Shown here: positions 48,371 to 57,280 of the stretch, piece after piece | Position numbering within the stretch: position 1 is the stretch's first letter | Layout of the letters: every line of letters begins with the position of its first letter | Origin: Cupriavidus nantongensis | Lineage (GTDB): Bacteria > Pseudomonadota > Gammaproteobacteria > Burkholderiales > Burkholderiaceae | Length of the DNA: 64,000 nt | NCBI RefSeq assembly: GCF_001598055.1 | Contig: NZ_CP014844.1 | Location: 4,243,642-4,307,641, forward strand | Direction of reading: 5' to 3' | Program-made: the position numbers and the translations under genes | The notes under the pieces: model-generated | Seen by the model: the letters and a program-made list of their open reading frames with translations, nothing else | The model's database searches: none | What the model was told of the DNA's origin: nothing

Positions 48371-49336
48371 TCAGCTCTCCGCCTTCACGCCGGCGTCCTT
48401 GATCACCTTGGCCCATTTGGTCGATTCCGCGGTGATGTAGGCGGCGAACTGCTGGTTGGATCCGCCCGAGTCCTCGGCGCCGAAGCTCTTCAGCCGCTCG
48501 GCCACGTCCGGCATCGCCAGCACGCGGTTGACGTCTTCGTTCATGCGCTGCGCCAGCGCCGAGGGCATCCCCTTCGGGCCCACCAGCCCGTACCACGAGG
48601 CCGCGTCCAGGCCGGGAAAGCCCGACTCCGCCAGCGTCGGCACGCTCGGGTGGCTGGCCGCGCGCTTCAGGCGCGTCTGCGCGATCGCGATCACCTTGCC
48701 CTGCTGCACGAACGGCGTGGCCGCGGTCATGGTGTCGAACGCATAGTCGATCTGCCCGCCCATCAGGTCCGCCACCAGCGGGCCCGAGCCCTTGTACGGC
48801 ACGTGCACCACGTCGATCTTCGCCTGCATCCGGAACAGCTCCAGCGCCAGGTGCTGCGCCGAGCCGATGCCAGACGAGCCGAACGAAATCTTGCCCGGGT
48901 TCTTGCGGCACAGCGCGACGATGTCCGCCACCGTGCGCACCTTCTGTTCCGGACGGCAGGTCAGCATATTGGGCGTGACCCCCACCATCGAGATCGGCGT
49001 AAAGTCCGCGCGCGGGTCGTACTTGACGTCCAGCAGCGCCGGCGCGATCGCATGGCTGTTGACATGCGCCATCAGCAGCGTGGTGCCGTCAGGCGGCTGC
49101 TTGGCCACATAGGCAGCGGCAATGGCGCCGGTGGCGCCGGGCTTGTTCTCCACCACCACGCTGGTGTTCCACATTACGCCCAGCTTCTGTCCGATCACGC
49201 GCGCCAGCACATCCGTGCCGCCGCCGGGCGCAAAGCCCACCACGATGCGAACCGGCCCCGCCACATTGGCCGCGCGCACCAGGCCCGGCACCGCCAGCCC
49301 GGCCGCGGCCGCCAGAAGAAATTGCCTGCGCTGCAT
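48371..49336 (-). CDS. Bug-family (TctC-like) periplasmic solute-binding protein
   Basis: 321 residues with an AGAGGAGACACGC site. The twin-Arg-type signal peptide (MQRRQFLLAAAAGLAVPG) is cleaved near VRAAN. Family blocks are VRIVVGFAPGGGTDVLARVI, NKPGATGAIAAAYVAKQPPDG, VPYKGSGPLVADLMGGQID and VPTLAESGFPG. It is first in a Bug-CaiB-crotonase operon, preceded by a same-strand LysR gene 61 bp upstream. No TctAB membrane genes are near. Confidence 0.93.
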   Translation of the reverse strand: MQRRQFLLAAAAGLAVPGLVRAANVAGPVRIVVGFAPGGGTDVLARVIGQKLGVMWNTSVVVENKPGATGAIAAAYVAKQPPDGTTLLMAHVNSHAIAPALLDVKYDPRADFTPISMVGVTPNMLTCRPEQKVRTVADIVALCRKNPGKISFGSSGIGSAQHLALELFRMQAKIDVVHVPYKGSGPLVADLMGGQIDYAFDTMTAATPFVQQGKVIAIAQTRLKRAASHPSVPTLAESGFPGLDAASWYGLVGPKGMPSALAQRMNEDVNRVLAMPDVAERLKSFGAEDSGGSNQQFAAYITAESTKWAKVIKDAGVKAES

Positions 49337-49397
49337 TGCGTGTCTCCTCTATCGTTATGGAGTCCATCTTCCGCAATGCACCGGCCAAGCGCTATCG

Positions 49398-50414
49398 CTA
49401 TTTTCGGGATTCAGGTTTCGCGTTTTGCGCAAGCACCTGCAGCACGCTCAGCGCCGCCGACGACAGCGTCCCGTGGGGCCGATGGCACAGCACAAAATGC
49501 CGCGCCGCCCACTCCCCCGTGATCGGCAACCGCACGAAGCGGCTGCCGCCCGCCACCTCGCGCGCAATCGCCTCCGGCATCACCCCGCCACTCAGGTTCT
49601 GCGCCACCAGCGCCGCGACGCTGTCGAACCCGCTCACCCGCATGCGCATGCGCAACACCCGCCCCGCATCCTCCGCCAGCCGCTCCAGCCCGATCGAGAT
49701 CGCCGAGCTCTCGCCCAGCACGATCAGGTCGCAGTCCAGCACCTCCTCCGTCGTCACCTTCTTGCGCTTCGCCAGCGCATGGCCGCGCGCCACCACCAGC
49801 ACCAGCCGGTCGCTACGGTACGGCGCGGTCGGCAGGTCGACCACACCGAGGCTGCCTTCATAGATGCCGATATCGACGGTACCCCGTCGCAGCGACTGCT
49901 GGACTTCCTGGCTGTTCATTTCCTGCAGGTCGATCCGGACCCCGGGGCATTCCGTGGTGCAGCGCTGGATGTCGAACGGCAGAAACTGGATGACGGCGGA
50001 CTTGGGGGCGGCCACGCGCACCACGCCGAGATCGCCGCCGACGAAGGACGCGGCATCGTCCTGCATGCGCTGCACCGTATGGGTAATGCCGCGCGCGTGG
50101 GCCAGCAGCGCGCGGCCGGCTTCGGTACAGGCCATGCCGTGGGGCAGGCGCTCGAACAGCGAGACGCCTAGCTGGGATTCCAGTTCGAGGATGCGGCGCG
50201 AGGCGGCGGCAGGGGCCAGATGGAGACGTTCGGCGCCTCGAGTGATGCTGCCCTGGTCGGCGACGGCGATGAAGAGCTGGATAGTGGTGAGGTCGAAATG
50301 CAGCCGGGGATTGGGTGAGTGGCGTGAGTGGGCGGGGGACGTCACGATGGTCTGCGCGCTGGTAGGCGTCGTTGGGGCGGCTACGGAGAAAGTTCGAGAA
50401 ACCGTCACGAGCAA
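49398..50414 (-). CDS. LysR-type transcriptional regulator
   Basis: Up to 338 residues. The start is uncertain: TTG 50414, GTG 50408 or GTG 50345, because the usual N-terminus begins only at LHFDLTTIQLFIAVADQGS. The helix-turn-helix is SITRGAERLHLAPAAASRRI, then LELESQLGVSLFERL, followed by an effector domain with VGGDLGVVRVAAPKSA. It lies 61 bp upstream of the Bug-CaiB-crotonase operon in the same direction and probably regulates it. Confidence 0.88.
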   Translation of the reverse strand: MLVTVSRTFSVAAPTTPTSAQTIVTSPAHSRHSPNPRLHFDLTTIQLFIAVADQGSITRGAERLHLAPAAASRRILELESQLGVSLFERLPHGMACTEAGRALLAHARGITHTVQRMQDDAASFVGGDLGVVRVAAPKSAVIQFLPFDIQRCTTECPGVRIDLQEMNSQEVQQSLRRGTVDIGIYEGSLGVVDLPTAPYRSDRLVLVVARGHALAKRKKVTTEEVLDCDLIVLGESSAISIGLERLAEDAGRVLRMRMRVSGFDSVAALVAQNLSGGVMPEAIAREVAGGSRFVRLPITGEWAARHFVLCHRPHGTLSSAALSVLQVLAQNAKPESRK

Positions 50415-50533
50415 TACAGGGATTGCTGCGACTGCTTGCCCATTCTCCGCTCAACGTCGGGCCCCGGCAATTGCGGGTTTCCCGTGCCGGGCAACACCTG
50501 CGACTTACCTTCGCCGCACCCGCCCAGCAACAA

Positions 50534-52042
50534 TCACGGGAGCGCGCGCAGTTCCTGTTTCAGGATCTTCCCGACGGCGTTGCGCGGCAGACCACCGAGG
50601 AATTCAACGGCCTTCACGCATTTATACCCGGCCAGCCGTTCGCGGCAAGCGGCCAGGATATCCGCCTCGGTCACCGACATCCCCGGCTTGCACACCACGA
50701 ACGCCACCGGGATCTCGCCCCACCTGTCATCGGCCCGCCCCACCACCGCCACATCGGCAACGCCATCGACGTTGCGGATCGCGGCTTCCAGTTCCGCGGG
50801 ATAGATATTCTCGCCGCCGCTGATGATCATGTCCTTCAGGCGGTCGACGACGTACAGGAAACCGTCTTTATCAAGATGGCCGATATCACCGCTGCGGTAC
50901 CAGCCCTGATGCAGCGCGGAGCGCGTGGCGTCCGGGTTGCGCCAGTAGCCGGAGAAGACCATCGGGCCCCGGCACCAGATTTCCCCGTCCTGATCTGCCG
51001 GCAGCGCGGCTCCTGTCGCCGGATTGACGATCCTGACTTCGGCATGCAGATGGGGCTTGCCTTGCGAATGAGCCTTCTCCAGCCCCATTTCCGCAGTCCA
51101 GAATGACACCGCTCCGGAGAACTCGGTGATGCCGTAGACCTGGTGCACGCTGATGCCCAGCTCCCGGTACGCTTCGATCAGCGCCTTGGGCACGGCAGAC
51201 GCGCCGCAACTGATCCACGCCAGGCTCGACGCGTCGACCGTCGTCGCCTTTGCCACGGCGAGCATGGCCTGCAGCATCAGCGGGACCGACATCATGCCCG
51301 TGATGCGTTCCGCGGCAATGGTCTGCCACACCGCCTGCGGATCGAACTCCGGCCGCAGGACGGTGGTGCATCCCTTCAGCACATTGGTGATCAGCGGCGA
51401 CAGTCCGCCAATATGGAACATCGGCGCGACCAGCAGGAAGCGCGCGTCCTGGCGCCAGTCGAGCGTATTGGCACTGCCATGCGCGGCCCAGATCAGCGCT
51501 TCGTGCGACAGCATCGCCCCTTTGGGGCGTCCGGTCGTGCCTGAGGTGTACATGATGACCGCCGGCAAGTCGCCCGCAACTTCACGGGAGACCGAGGCCG
51601 TCGGGCTGGACGCGTTCACGATACTGTCGTAGTCGACGCCGGGTCCGCGCTCGCCCACCCGGATCAAGCCGCGCAAAGGCTGCGCCTTAACCAGCAGCTC
51701 GACGACAGGCGCGAATTCCTCCTCGTACAGGAGCACGGCAGGCTCGGCATCGCCGAGAATGTACGTCAGCTCCGCGGCACTCAGCCTCCAGTTCAAAACC
51801 ACCGCTGTGGCGCCAGCACGCGCGGCAGCGAACACCGCATTGGCCAGGGCCTCGCCATTTTTGGCGTAGATCGCAACCCGGTCCCCTTCCGCAACGCCCA
51901 GCGCCGCGAATGCATCGGCAAGCCGTGTACAGCGCTCATTGAACTGAGCATAGGTCCAGCGTCCACGCGGGCACACGATGGCTTCGCGGGTTGGCGACAG
52001 CGCGGCGCGCTGCGCAAGCAGTTGCGAGAGATGCAGGGGCAT
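50534..52042 (-). CDS. Acyl-CoA synthetase (AMP-forming)
   Basis: 502 residues. It belongs to the ANL superfamily: the P-loop-like VIMYTSGTTGRPKGAMLSHE, QVYGITEFSGAVSFW, the hinge GWYRSGDIGHLDKDGFLYVV, DRLKDMIISGGENIYPAELE, and the C-terminal Lys in GGLPRNAVGKILKQEL. It activates a fatty or aromatic acid to its CoA thioester. It lies 34 bp after the acyl-CoA dehydrogenase stop, probably in one operon under the divergent PaaX-like regulator. Confidence 0.93.
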   Translation of the reverse strand: MPLHLSQLLAQRAALSPTREAIVCPRGRWTYAQFNERCTRLADAFAALGVAEGDRVAIYAKNGEALANAVFAAARAGATAVVLNWRLSAAELTYILGDAEPAVLLYEEEFAPVVELLVKAQPLRGLIRVGERGPGVDYDSIVNASSPTASVSREVAGDLPAVIMYTSGTTGRPKGAMLSHEALIWAAHGSANTLDWRQDARFLLVAPMFHIGGLSPLITNVLKGCTTVLRPEFDPQAVWQTIAAERITGMMSVPLMLQAMLAVAKATTVDASSLAWISCGASAVPKALIEAYRELGISVHQVYGITEFSGAVSFWTAEMGLEKAHSQGKPHLHAEVRIVNPATGAALPADQDGEIWCRGPMVFSGYWRNPDATRSALHQGWYRSGDIGHLDKDGFLYVVDRLKDMIISGGENIYPAELEAAIRNVDGVADVAVVGRADDRWGEIPVAFVVCKPGMSVTEADILAACRERLAGYKCVKAVEFLGGLPRNAVGKILKQELRALP

Positions 52043-52076
52043 GATGTCAGTTGTTCGTCAGCTCGCGGTGGAAAGG

Positions 52077-53723
52077 TCAGGCCATCAGGCTGGCGCGGTC
52101 GATCAGCTGCGCAATCGGCGCCTGCGGATCCAGCGTGCCATAGGTAAAGCCACACTCGCGCGCCAGGCGGGCGCGGCAGAAGGCATTGGCGATTTCGTCA
52201 TTGCCGGAGGTCAGCAGCAGCGCCGCCTGAAGAGCCAATGCGGTGCGCTCCACCACCAGCCGGCTGCGCGCTTCCAGCGTACTCTGATCTTCGAACGCCT
52301 TGTGCAGCCATGCCAGATGCTGGTCGTAGACCGCATGCAAGCCACGCGCCGCCTGCAGCTCCTTGAACAAGGCATCGCGAACGCCGGGCTCTTTCTGCAA
52401 GGCACGCAAGACATCCAGGCACTGCACGTTGCCGCTGCCTTCCCAGATCGAATTCAGCGGCGCTTGCCGATACAGTCGCGGCAGTATGTTTTCCTCGACA
52501 TATCCAATCCCGCCCAGGCATTCCTGCGCTTCGTTGATATGCGCCGGCGTACGCTTGCAGACCCAGTACTTGCCAATGGCGGTGCCGATGCGGGCCAGCG
52601 CGGCCTCATGCGGATCGCGCGGCGAGGCGTCCACGGCGGCAGCAATCCGCATCGCCAGCGCGACGGCCGCCTCGCTCTCCAGTGCCAGGTCGGCCAGCAC
52701 ATTGCGCATCAGCGGCTGGTCAATCAGCAGCCGCCCGAAGGCCTTGCGCTGGCGCGTGTGGTGAAGCGCCTGCACAACGGCCTGCCGCATCTGCCCGGCC
52801 GAGCCGAGGATGCAATCCAGCCGCGTCAGCGCAACCATCTCGATAATCGTCGCGACACCACGGCCCTCCTCGCCTACCAGGCTGGCGGTAGCGCCGTGGA
52901 ATTCAACCTCGGACGAGGCATTGCTCCAGTCGCCCAGCTTGTCTTTCAAGCGCTGGATCCGGACCGCATTGAGCGACCCGTCAGGGAGCACACGCGGCAT
53001 CAGGAAGCAACTGAGCCCGCCTTCCGCCTGCGCCAGCACCAGATGCGCATCGCACATCGGCGCCGAGAAGAAGAACTTGTGGCCGACGATTTCATAGGTA
53101 CCGTCCGTTTGGCGGTGCGCCCGCGTGGTGTTGCTGCGAACATCCGAGCCGCCCTGCTTTTCCGTCATGCCCATGCCGATCGTGTTGGCGGTCTTTTGGT
53201 GGGCAGGCAATTCACGCGGGTCATATTCACTCGCTGTCACACGAGAAATCCATGCATCTGCAACAGCCGGAGACTTGCGCAACGCCGGAATGGCGGCATG
53301 CGTCATCGTCAGCGGACAGCCTGTGCCGGCGTCCGGCTGGGTGTTCAGATACACCAAAGCTGCACGCGCAACGTGCGCGCCAACCTTGTCTTCATGCCGC
53401 CAGGAAAAACTGTGCACCTGTCCCTGCATCGCATGAGCCATCAGCTGGTGGTAGGCCGGGTGAAACTCCACCGTATCGATACGCCGCCCATACCTGTCAA
53501 AGCTGTGCAAGATCGGCTTATGACGATTCGCCAGCTCGCCGTACTCCATCATCTTGCCGCCGGTGACTTCACCATGGGCTGCAAGGTGCTCGCTCGCCCA
53601 TGCTCCGCCGTGCCTCGTCACGGCCTCCTGCAAGGCGCGATCCGTTGACCAGGCGTTATACGCGGGCAGGGGCAACGGCTGGTTCTGGACATCGTGAGTG
53701 CTGAACTGTGAGCTGGCTGACAT
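52077..53723 (-). CDS. AidB-like acyl-CoA dehydrogenase
   Basis: 548 residues from the ATG at 53723; an upstream start at 53768 lies in the promoter region. The length and the insert after the N-terminal helical domain match AidB. Blocks include TANTIGMGMTEKQGGSDVRS, the catalytic-base region NSIWEGSGNVQCLDVLRAL and TRLDCILGSAGQMRQAV. E. coli AidB binds DNA and shows isovaleryl-CoA dehydrogenase activity. With an acyl-CoA ligase downstream, a catabolic role is more likely here. It is divergent from the PaaX-like gene over a region with an ATATTAC inverted repeat. Confidence 0.9.
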   Translation of the reverse strand: MSASSQFSTHDVQNQPLPLPAYNAWSTDRALQEAVTRHGGAWASEHLAAHGEVTGGKMMEYGELANRHKPILHSFDRYGRRIDTVEFHPAYHQLMAHAMQGQVHSFSWRHEDKVGAHVARAALVYLNTQPDAGTGCPLTMTHAAIPALRKSPAVADAWISRVTASEYDPRELPAHQKTANTIGMGMTEKQGGSDVRSNTTRAHRQTDGTYEIVGHKFFFSAPMCDAHLVLAQAEGGLSCFLMPRVLPDGSLNAVRIQRLKDKLGDWSNASSEVEFHGATASLVGEEGRGVATIIEMVALTRLDCILGSAGQMRQAVVQALHHTRQRKAFGRLLIDQPLMRNVLADLALESEAAVALAMRIAAAVDASPRDPHEAALARIGTAIGKYWVCKRTPAHINEAQECLGGIGYVEENILPRLYRQAPLNSIWEGSGNVQCLDVLRALQKEPGVRDALFKELQAARGLHAVYDQHLAWLHKAFEDQSTLEARSRLVVERTALALQAALLLTSGNDEIANAFCRARLARECGFTYGTLDPQAPIAQLIDRASLMA

Positions 53724-53754
53724 GGGTAGACTCTCATCCGTGGAAGCGGTATGT

Positions 53755-53795
53755 ATATTACACAGCATCGCATAATTTGCATAAGAACGTAATAT
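53755..53795. promoter_or_regulatory. Inverted repeat in the divergent AidB/PaaX-like promoter
   Basis: ATATTAC (53755-53761) and GTAATAT (53789-53795) are perfect inverted repeats 27 bp apart, with GCAT repeats inside, in an A+T-rich island. This fits a site for the adjacent regulator. Confidence 0.5.
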
Positions 53796-53813
53796 CAGGA
53801 AGAACCCTACCCT

Positions 53814-54635
53814 ATGGTTGAGGCATCAAAGACGGCATTGGACGAAAGCGCCCCTGGCCCCGCAGCGCGCCACCTGATTCTCAAGCTGCTGGTGGCCTCT
53901 GAGACGGAAACCCTCGACGCCTCTGACGCGATCCGTGCCTGCGCGCTCTTCGGCATCTCCGACAACAACGCGCGCGTCGCGCTCACCCGCCTGGCCAGCG
54001 CCGACCTGATCGAGACCGCGGGAAGAGGCACCTACCGGCTCGGCCGCGCGGGCCGGGCGCTGGGCGAAGACATCTCCGCATGGCGAATCGCAGAGCAGCG
54101 CGTGCGCCCCTGGGACGGCACATGGGTAGCCGTGCTGATCGCCGGCCTGGGACGCAGCGACCGCTCGGCGCTGCGCGTGCGTGAGCGTGCGCTGGCGCTG
54201 GCCGGCATGCGGCAACTGGAGGAAGGGCTGTATGTCAGGCCGGATAACCTGGTCGGAGGCGTCGCCCTGACGCGTGAGCGGCTCTACGGACTTGGCGTCG
54301 AGGACAGTGCGCCGGTCTTTACGGTGCGGGATCTCGATGCCGGGCTGGAATCGAAAGCCCGGGACCTGTGGAACGGCAAGGAGCTGGTGAAAGGCTATCG
54401 GGACAGCAGGCGCCTGCTTGAGAAGTCGAGTTCCAAGCTCGATTCATTGCCGATAGAGGTGGCGGCCAAGGAAGCGTATCTGCTGGGAGACCAAGCGATT
54501 CGGCAGCTGGTGTTCGATCCGATGTTGCCGGAGCCGCTGGTGAGCGTGGCGGATCGGGTGGCGTTTGGGGGGGCGGTGTTACGGTATGACGAAGTTGGGC
54601 ATGGGATTTGGAGGAGGTTTTTGGCGGGGCGGTGA
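53814..54635 (+). CDS. PaaX-family transcriptional repressor
   Basis: 273 residues with a short AGGAAG site. The N-terminal winged helix has ASDAIRACALFGISDNNARV, then ALTRLASADLIETAGRGTYRL, matching PaaX. A large C-terminal domain follows (DGTWVAVLIAGLGRSDRSA). PaaX represses phenylacetate genes and is released by phenylacetyl-CoA; this paralog probably senses the CoA thioester made by the neighbouring ligase. It is divergent from the AidB-like gene. Confidence 0.9.
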   Translation: MVEASKTALDESAPGPAARHLILKLLVASETETLDASDAIRACALFGISDNNARVALTRLASADLIETAGRGTYRLGRAGRALGEDISAWRIAEQRVRPWDGTWVAVLIAGLGRSDRSALRVRERALALAGMRQLEEGLYVRPDNLVGGVALTRERLYGLGVEDSAPVFTVRDLDAGLESKARDLWNGKELVKGYRDSRRLLEKSSSKLDSLPIEVAAKEAYLLGDQAIRQLVFDPMLPEPLVSVADRVAFGGAVLRYDEVGHGIWRRFLAGR

Positions 54636-54667
54636 TGGATGTAGGGATCTCCAAAGCGCAACGCATC

Positions 54668-55840
54668 TCAAGGCAGTCTTTGCCTTGCGCTGCCCAGGGC
54701 AAGAAAAGCCAAACACCCCAACAACATCATGGCATCAAGGAGGATCGGGGCTTCCAGCGAAAAATATTCCGACAAGAAGGGAGTGATCGCTTGCCCTGCG
54801 GCCTGGAATAGAAAAGTGCTGGATCCCAGCATGCCATAGACGAATGGTATTTGTTCCAGTGAATAGGTGTCGGTCAGCAAGCGATGAAAGCTCGTGAAAT
54901 AAATAGAGACTCCAAGCCCGCCCACGGCGAAGCCGAGACCAAGCAACCAGGACCAATGCTGTATGAGCAGTGCTGCTAAGGGCTGCGCGCACAGCAAGGT
55001 CACGGCGACGATTAATCGGTTTTGAACAGAAAGCCTCGACGTCCAAGGTCTGACGAGGAATAGGGCTAATCCCCCAGCAGCGGCCATCGTAAACGAATAG
55101 CCTAGCTGCTCGGCCGATAGCCGATGCGCTGAAACTGCATACATTGGCCAGCCCGCCAGCCACAATCCCAGGCAGAAAAACTCGACATGGTGAACGATCA
55201 GGATGCCTCTTTGCTGGCCAAGGGCGCGGATCTGATCCGAGAATTTCGTTGAGATTCGTTCCTTCAGGCCATACTCCGCCCGGGTGGAATCCCGCCGATC
55301 GCTCGAAACCAGAAGGCATAACGAATAAAGTAGCGCCGGAAAGATAAATGCAGCCTGGATACCGAAGTGAGCAACGAGCACGCCACCAAGGGCAGGTCCA
55401 ATCAACCGGCCGACGTTCTGCGATAGCACATAGCTTTCGTTGACAGCGTCGAAACAAGGAAGCCCCGCCATCCGGTTCAGCAATGTTCGCCACGAAACGA
55501 CGAACAGCGACAAGCCCACGCCTTCCACAAAGCGCGCCGATATCACCAAAACCACATGGTGACAGTAGGCCATCACAATGCTACTGATTAGAGAGCATGC
55601 CAAGCCGGTCAGGTAGTAGCGGCCCGCATTGCCGGGCCTTATGATCAGGCCGGCGCAAGGCTGAAATAGCGTTCGCCCTAGCGCGGCTCCGGCGAGGAAC
55701 ACCGCTGCCTCAAAGGCAGACAGGCGCAGGTTCTCAGCCAGAAGTGGAAAGAAGCCGATAGCGGCCGTTGATGCAGTCCAGAACAGTGCACCTTGTAGGA
55801 AAACTAGGATGGCGGCGCTACTTGATTGGCTTCGTGTCAA
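54668..55840 (-). CDS. MFS permease
   Basis: 390 residues from a TTG at 55840 with AAGGA 7 bp upstream. A GTG at 55954 would add a 38-residue hydrophilic tail that MFS proteins do not normally carry. There are about 12 membrane segments and a central polar loop (SSDRRDSTRAEYGLKERIST). It shows no drug or sugar signature I can name. G+C and codon use drop from here onward compared with the DNA to the left, which suggests the start of an acquired segment. The gene is convergent with the PaaX-like gene. Confidence 0.8.
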   Translation of the reverse strand: MTRSQSSSAAILVFLQGALFWTASTAAIGFFPLLAENLRLSAFEAAVFLAGAALGRTLFQPCAGLIIRPGNAGRYYLTGLACSLISSIVMAYCHHVVLVISARFVEGVGLSLFVVSWRTLLNRMAGLPCFDAVNESYVLSQNVGRLIGPALGGVLVAHFGIQAAFIFPALLYSLCLLVSSDRRDSTRAEYGLKERISTKFSDQIRALGQQRGILIVHHVEFFCLGLWLAGWPMYAVSAHRLSAEQLGYSFTMAAAGGLALFLVRPWTSRLSVQNRLIVAVTLLCAQPLAALLIQHWSWLLGLGFAVGGLGVSIYFTSFHRLLTDTYSLEQIPFVYGMLGSSTFLFQAAGQAITPFLSEYFSLEAPILLDAMMLLGCLAFLALGSARQRLP

Positions 55841-56084
55841 CCCGTGTTCCTTACCGTCTGACCGGTAGTTGCGCTCACGTGACTCGACAAATCTGTGGTT
55901 TGCAAGGATATCGAATTGGCATAGCCGGCGAGGGAGATTTACCTTCGCCGCCACACAAGTCTAGCAACTGGCCACTGCGTGCGACACTATTCAAGTAAGC
56001 CAAGATCGTTCAACAGCACCCGCCGCCCTCGCTGCTCCAAAGGTTGACGGCTCGCTCATGGAATTCTGCAACCGACTATACCTT

Positions 56085-56447
56085 CTACAGATCAATGTAT
56101 CTCGGTAGCAAGTCTTGATCGACAAGCCGAACCTCAATGGCGTTGGCCGACCTGACGTGTTCCGGATCAGTTCCGGAAAAAGGGGCATCGGTTACGCTTA
56201 CGACAATCGTTCCGATTTGCTTGTTGTTCTCGTCCAGCACGCTGACAAGCGCGCGAGCTTCGGGAACGTGCTGCTCCGTCAGAATTGTCGGCAGATAGAT
56301 CATCCAGCCAACCCCCGGCCGGTCGGGAAAGACACCATCGTAGGTTCGCGTGTCGACGGTAGCCAACAATGGGCGCCAAATCTTCACCGCTTCACTGAGA
56401 ACTTTCGCAACCGTAGTCCAAGCACCCAGCCGACTGGCCGGCGACAT
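56085..56447 (-). pseudogene. 5'-truncated Imm52-type immunity gene
   Basis: Only the C-terminal 120 or so codons of the family remain (ASRLGAWTTVAKVLSEAVKI... to RLVDQDLLPRYIDL). The same frame is open upstream back to the stop of the previous gene at 56517-56519, with GGAKRDVD replacing about half the N-terminal domain. No ribosome site is visible at the ATG at 56447. It looks like a remnant from unequal recombination between the tandem copies. Whether the half-protein is made is unknown. Confidence 0.75.
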
Positions 56448-56516
56448 ATCAACATCTCGTTTGGCTCCGCCGCTGACACTCGGAGGCGCTCGAAGGCAGA
56501 GGCCGACGCCCGTCCT

Positions 56517-57245
56517 CTACAGATCGATGTATCTCGGTAGCAAATCCTGGTCGACAAGCCGGACCTCGATGGCATTGGCCGACCTCACATGCTCTGGATC
56601 AGTTCCTGAGAATGCCCCGTCGGTGACGCTTACGACAATTGTTCCCATCTGTTGGTTACCTTCATCCGCTACGCCGATGAGCGCGTGCGCCTCCGGGACG
56701 TGGTGCTCTGTAAGGATGGTCGGCAGATAGATCATCCAGCCTACAGCGGGACGATCCGGGAAGACACGGACATACTTCTGTGTATCGACGGTGGCGACTA
56801 ACGGGCGCCAGATCTTTACCGCCTCGCTCAAGAGCTTGGCGACCGCGGACCAAGGGCCCAAACGACTTGCTGGAGGCTTAGACCCTAAAGTAAGACTCAG
56901 CGCTGACGCTGCACCGTCAGCCCGATCGAAATAGTAGGAAATGGACGCGCCTTGCGACTTCGCCAGTTGCCCGTTCCATATGACGAAAGACTTTATGGTG
57001 TTCTCTCCTTCCAATTCTTGGCTCAGGACAGACAATGCAGTTGTGGTGGGGCCTTGTCTGTCGAAGACCAAGTATCGGTAAGAGTCTTCTTTCGTTTCAC
57101 CCGCCAACAGCCACGCCGACTCATCCAGCAGGGCATCTTGTGTTCCTACAAATCGCGTCAGCTTCTGGATGAGAGACAGATGGTCTTTCAAAGTGAGAGG
57201 TGAATCGGCTGCGGGCCGAAACCGCAGGCGTAGCTCGTGCGACAT
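56517..57245 (-). CDS. Imm52-type immunity protein (tandem paralog)
   Basis: 242 residues. It has the same layout as the next gene: MSHELRLRFRP, IKSFVIWNGQLAKSQGAS, ISYYFDRADG, and the highly conserved end AIEVRLVDQDLLPRY(I/A)DL. Imm52 proteins neutralise Tox-REase-5-type nucleases such as P. aeruginosa TseT. It is third in the array after the toxin, 35 bp from the previous paralog. It is probably an adapted or orphan immunity protein against variant toxins. Confidence 0.85.
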   Translation of the reverse strand: MSHELRLRFRPAADSPLTLKDHLSLIQKLTRFVGTQDALLDESAWLLAGETKEDSYRYLVFDRQGPTTTALSVLSQELEGENTIKSFVIWNGQLAKSQGASISYYFDRADGAASALSLTLGSKPPASRLGPWSAVAKLLSEAVKIWRPLVATVDTQKYVRVFPDRPAVGWMIYLPTILTEHHVPEAHALIGVADEGNQQMGTIVVSVTDGAFSGTDPEHVRSANAIEVRLVDQDLLPRYIDL

Positions 57246-57280
57246 GGCAGGGAACCTCTTCTGTCGATTGCTTTCGAGAG

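Noticed and set aside
56448..56519. Readthrough fusion of the third and fourth immunity genes
   Set aside because: The frames are continuous apart from the TAG at 56517-56519, but nothing suggests suppression. A truncated remnant explains it better.
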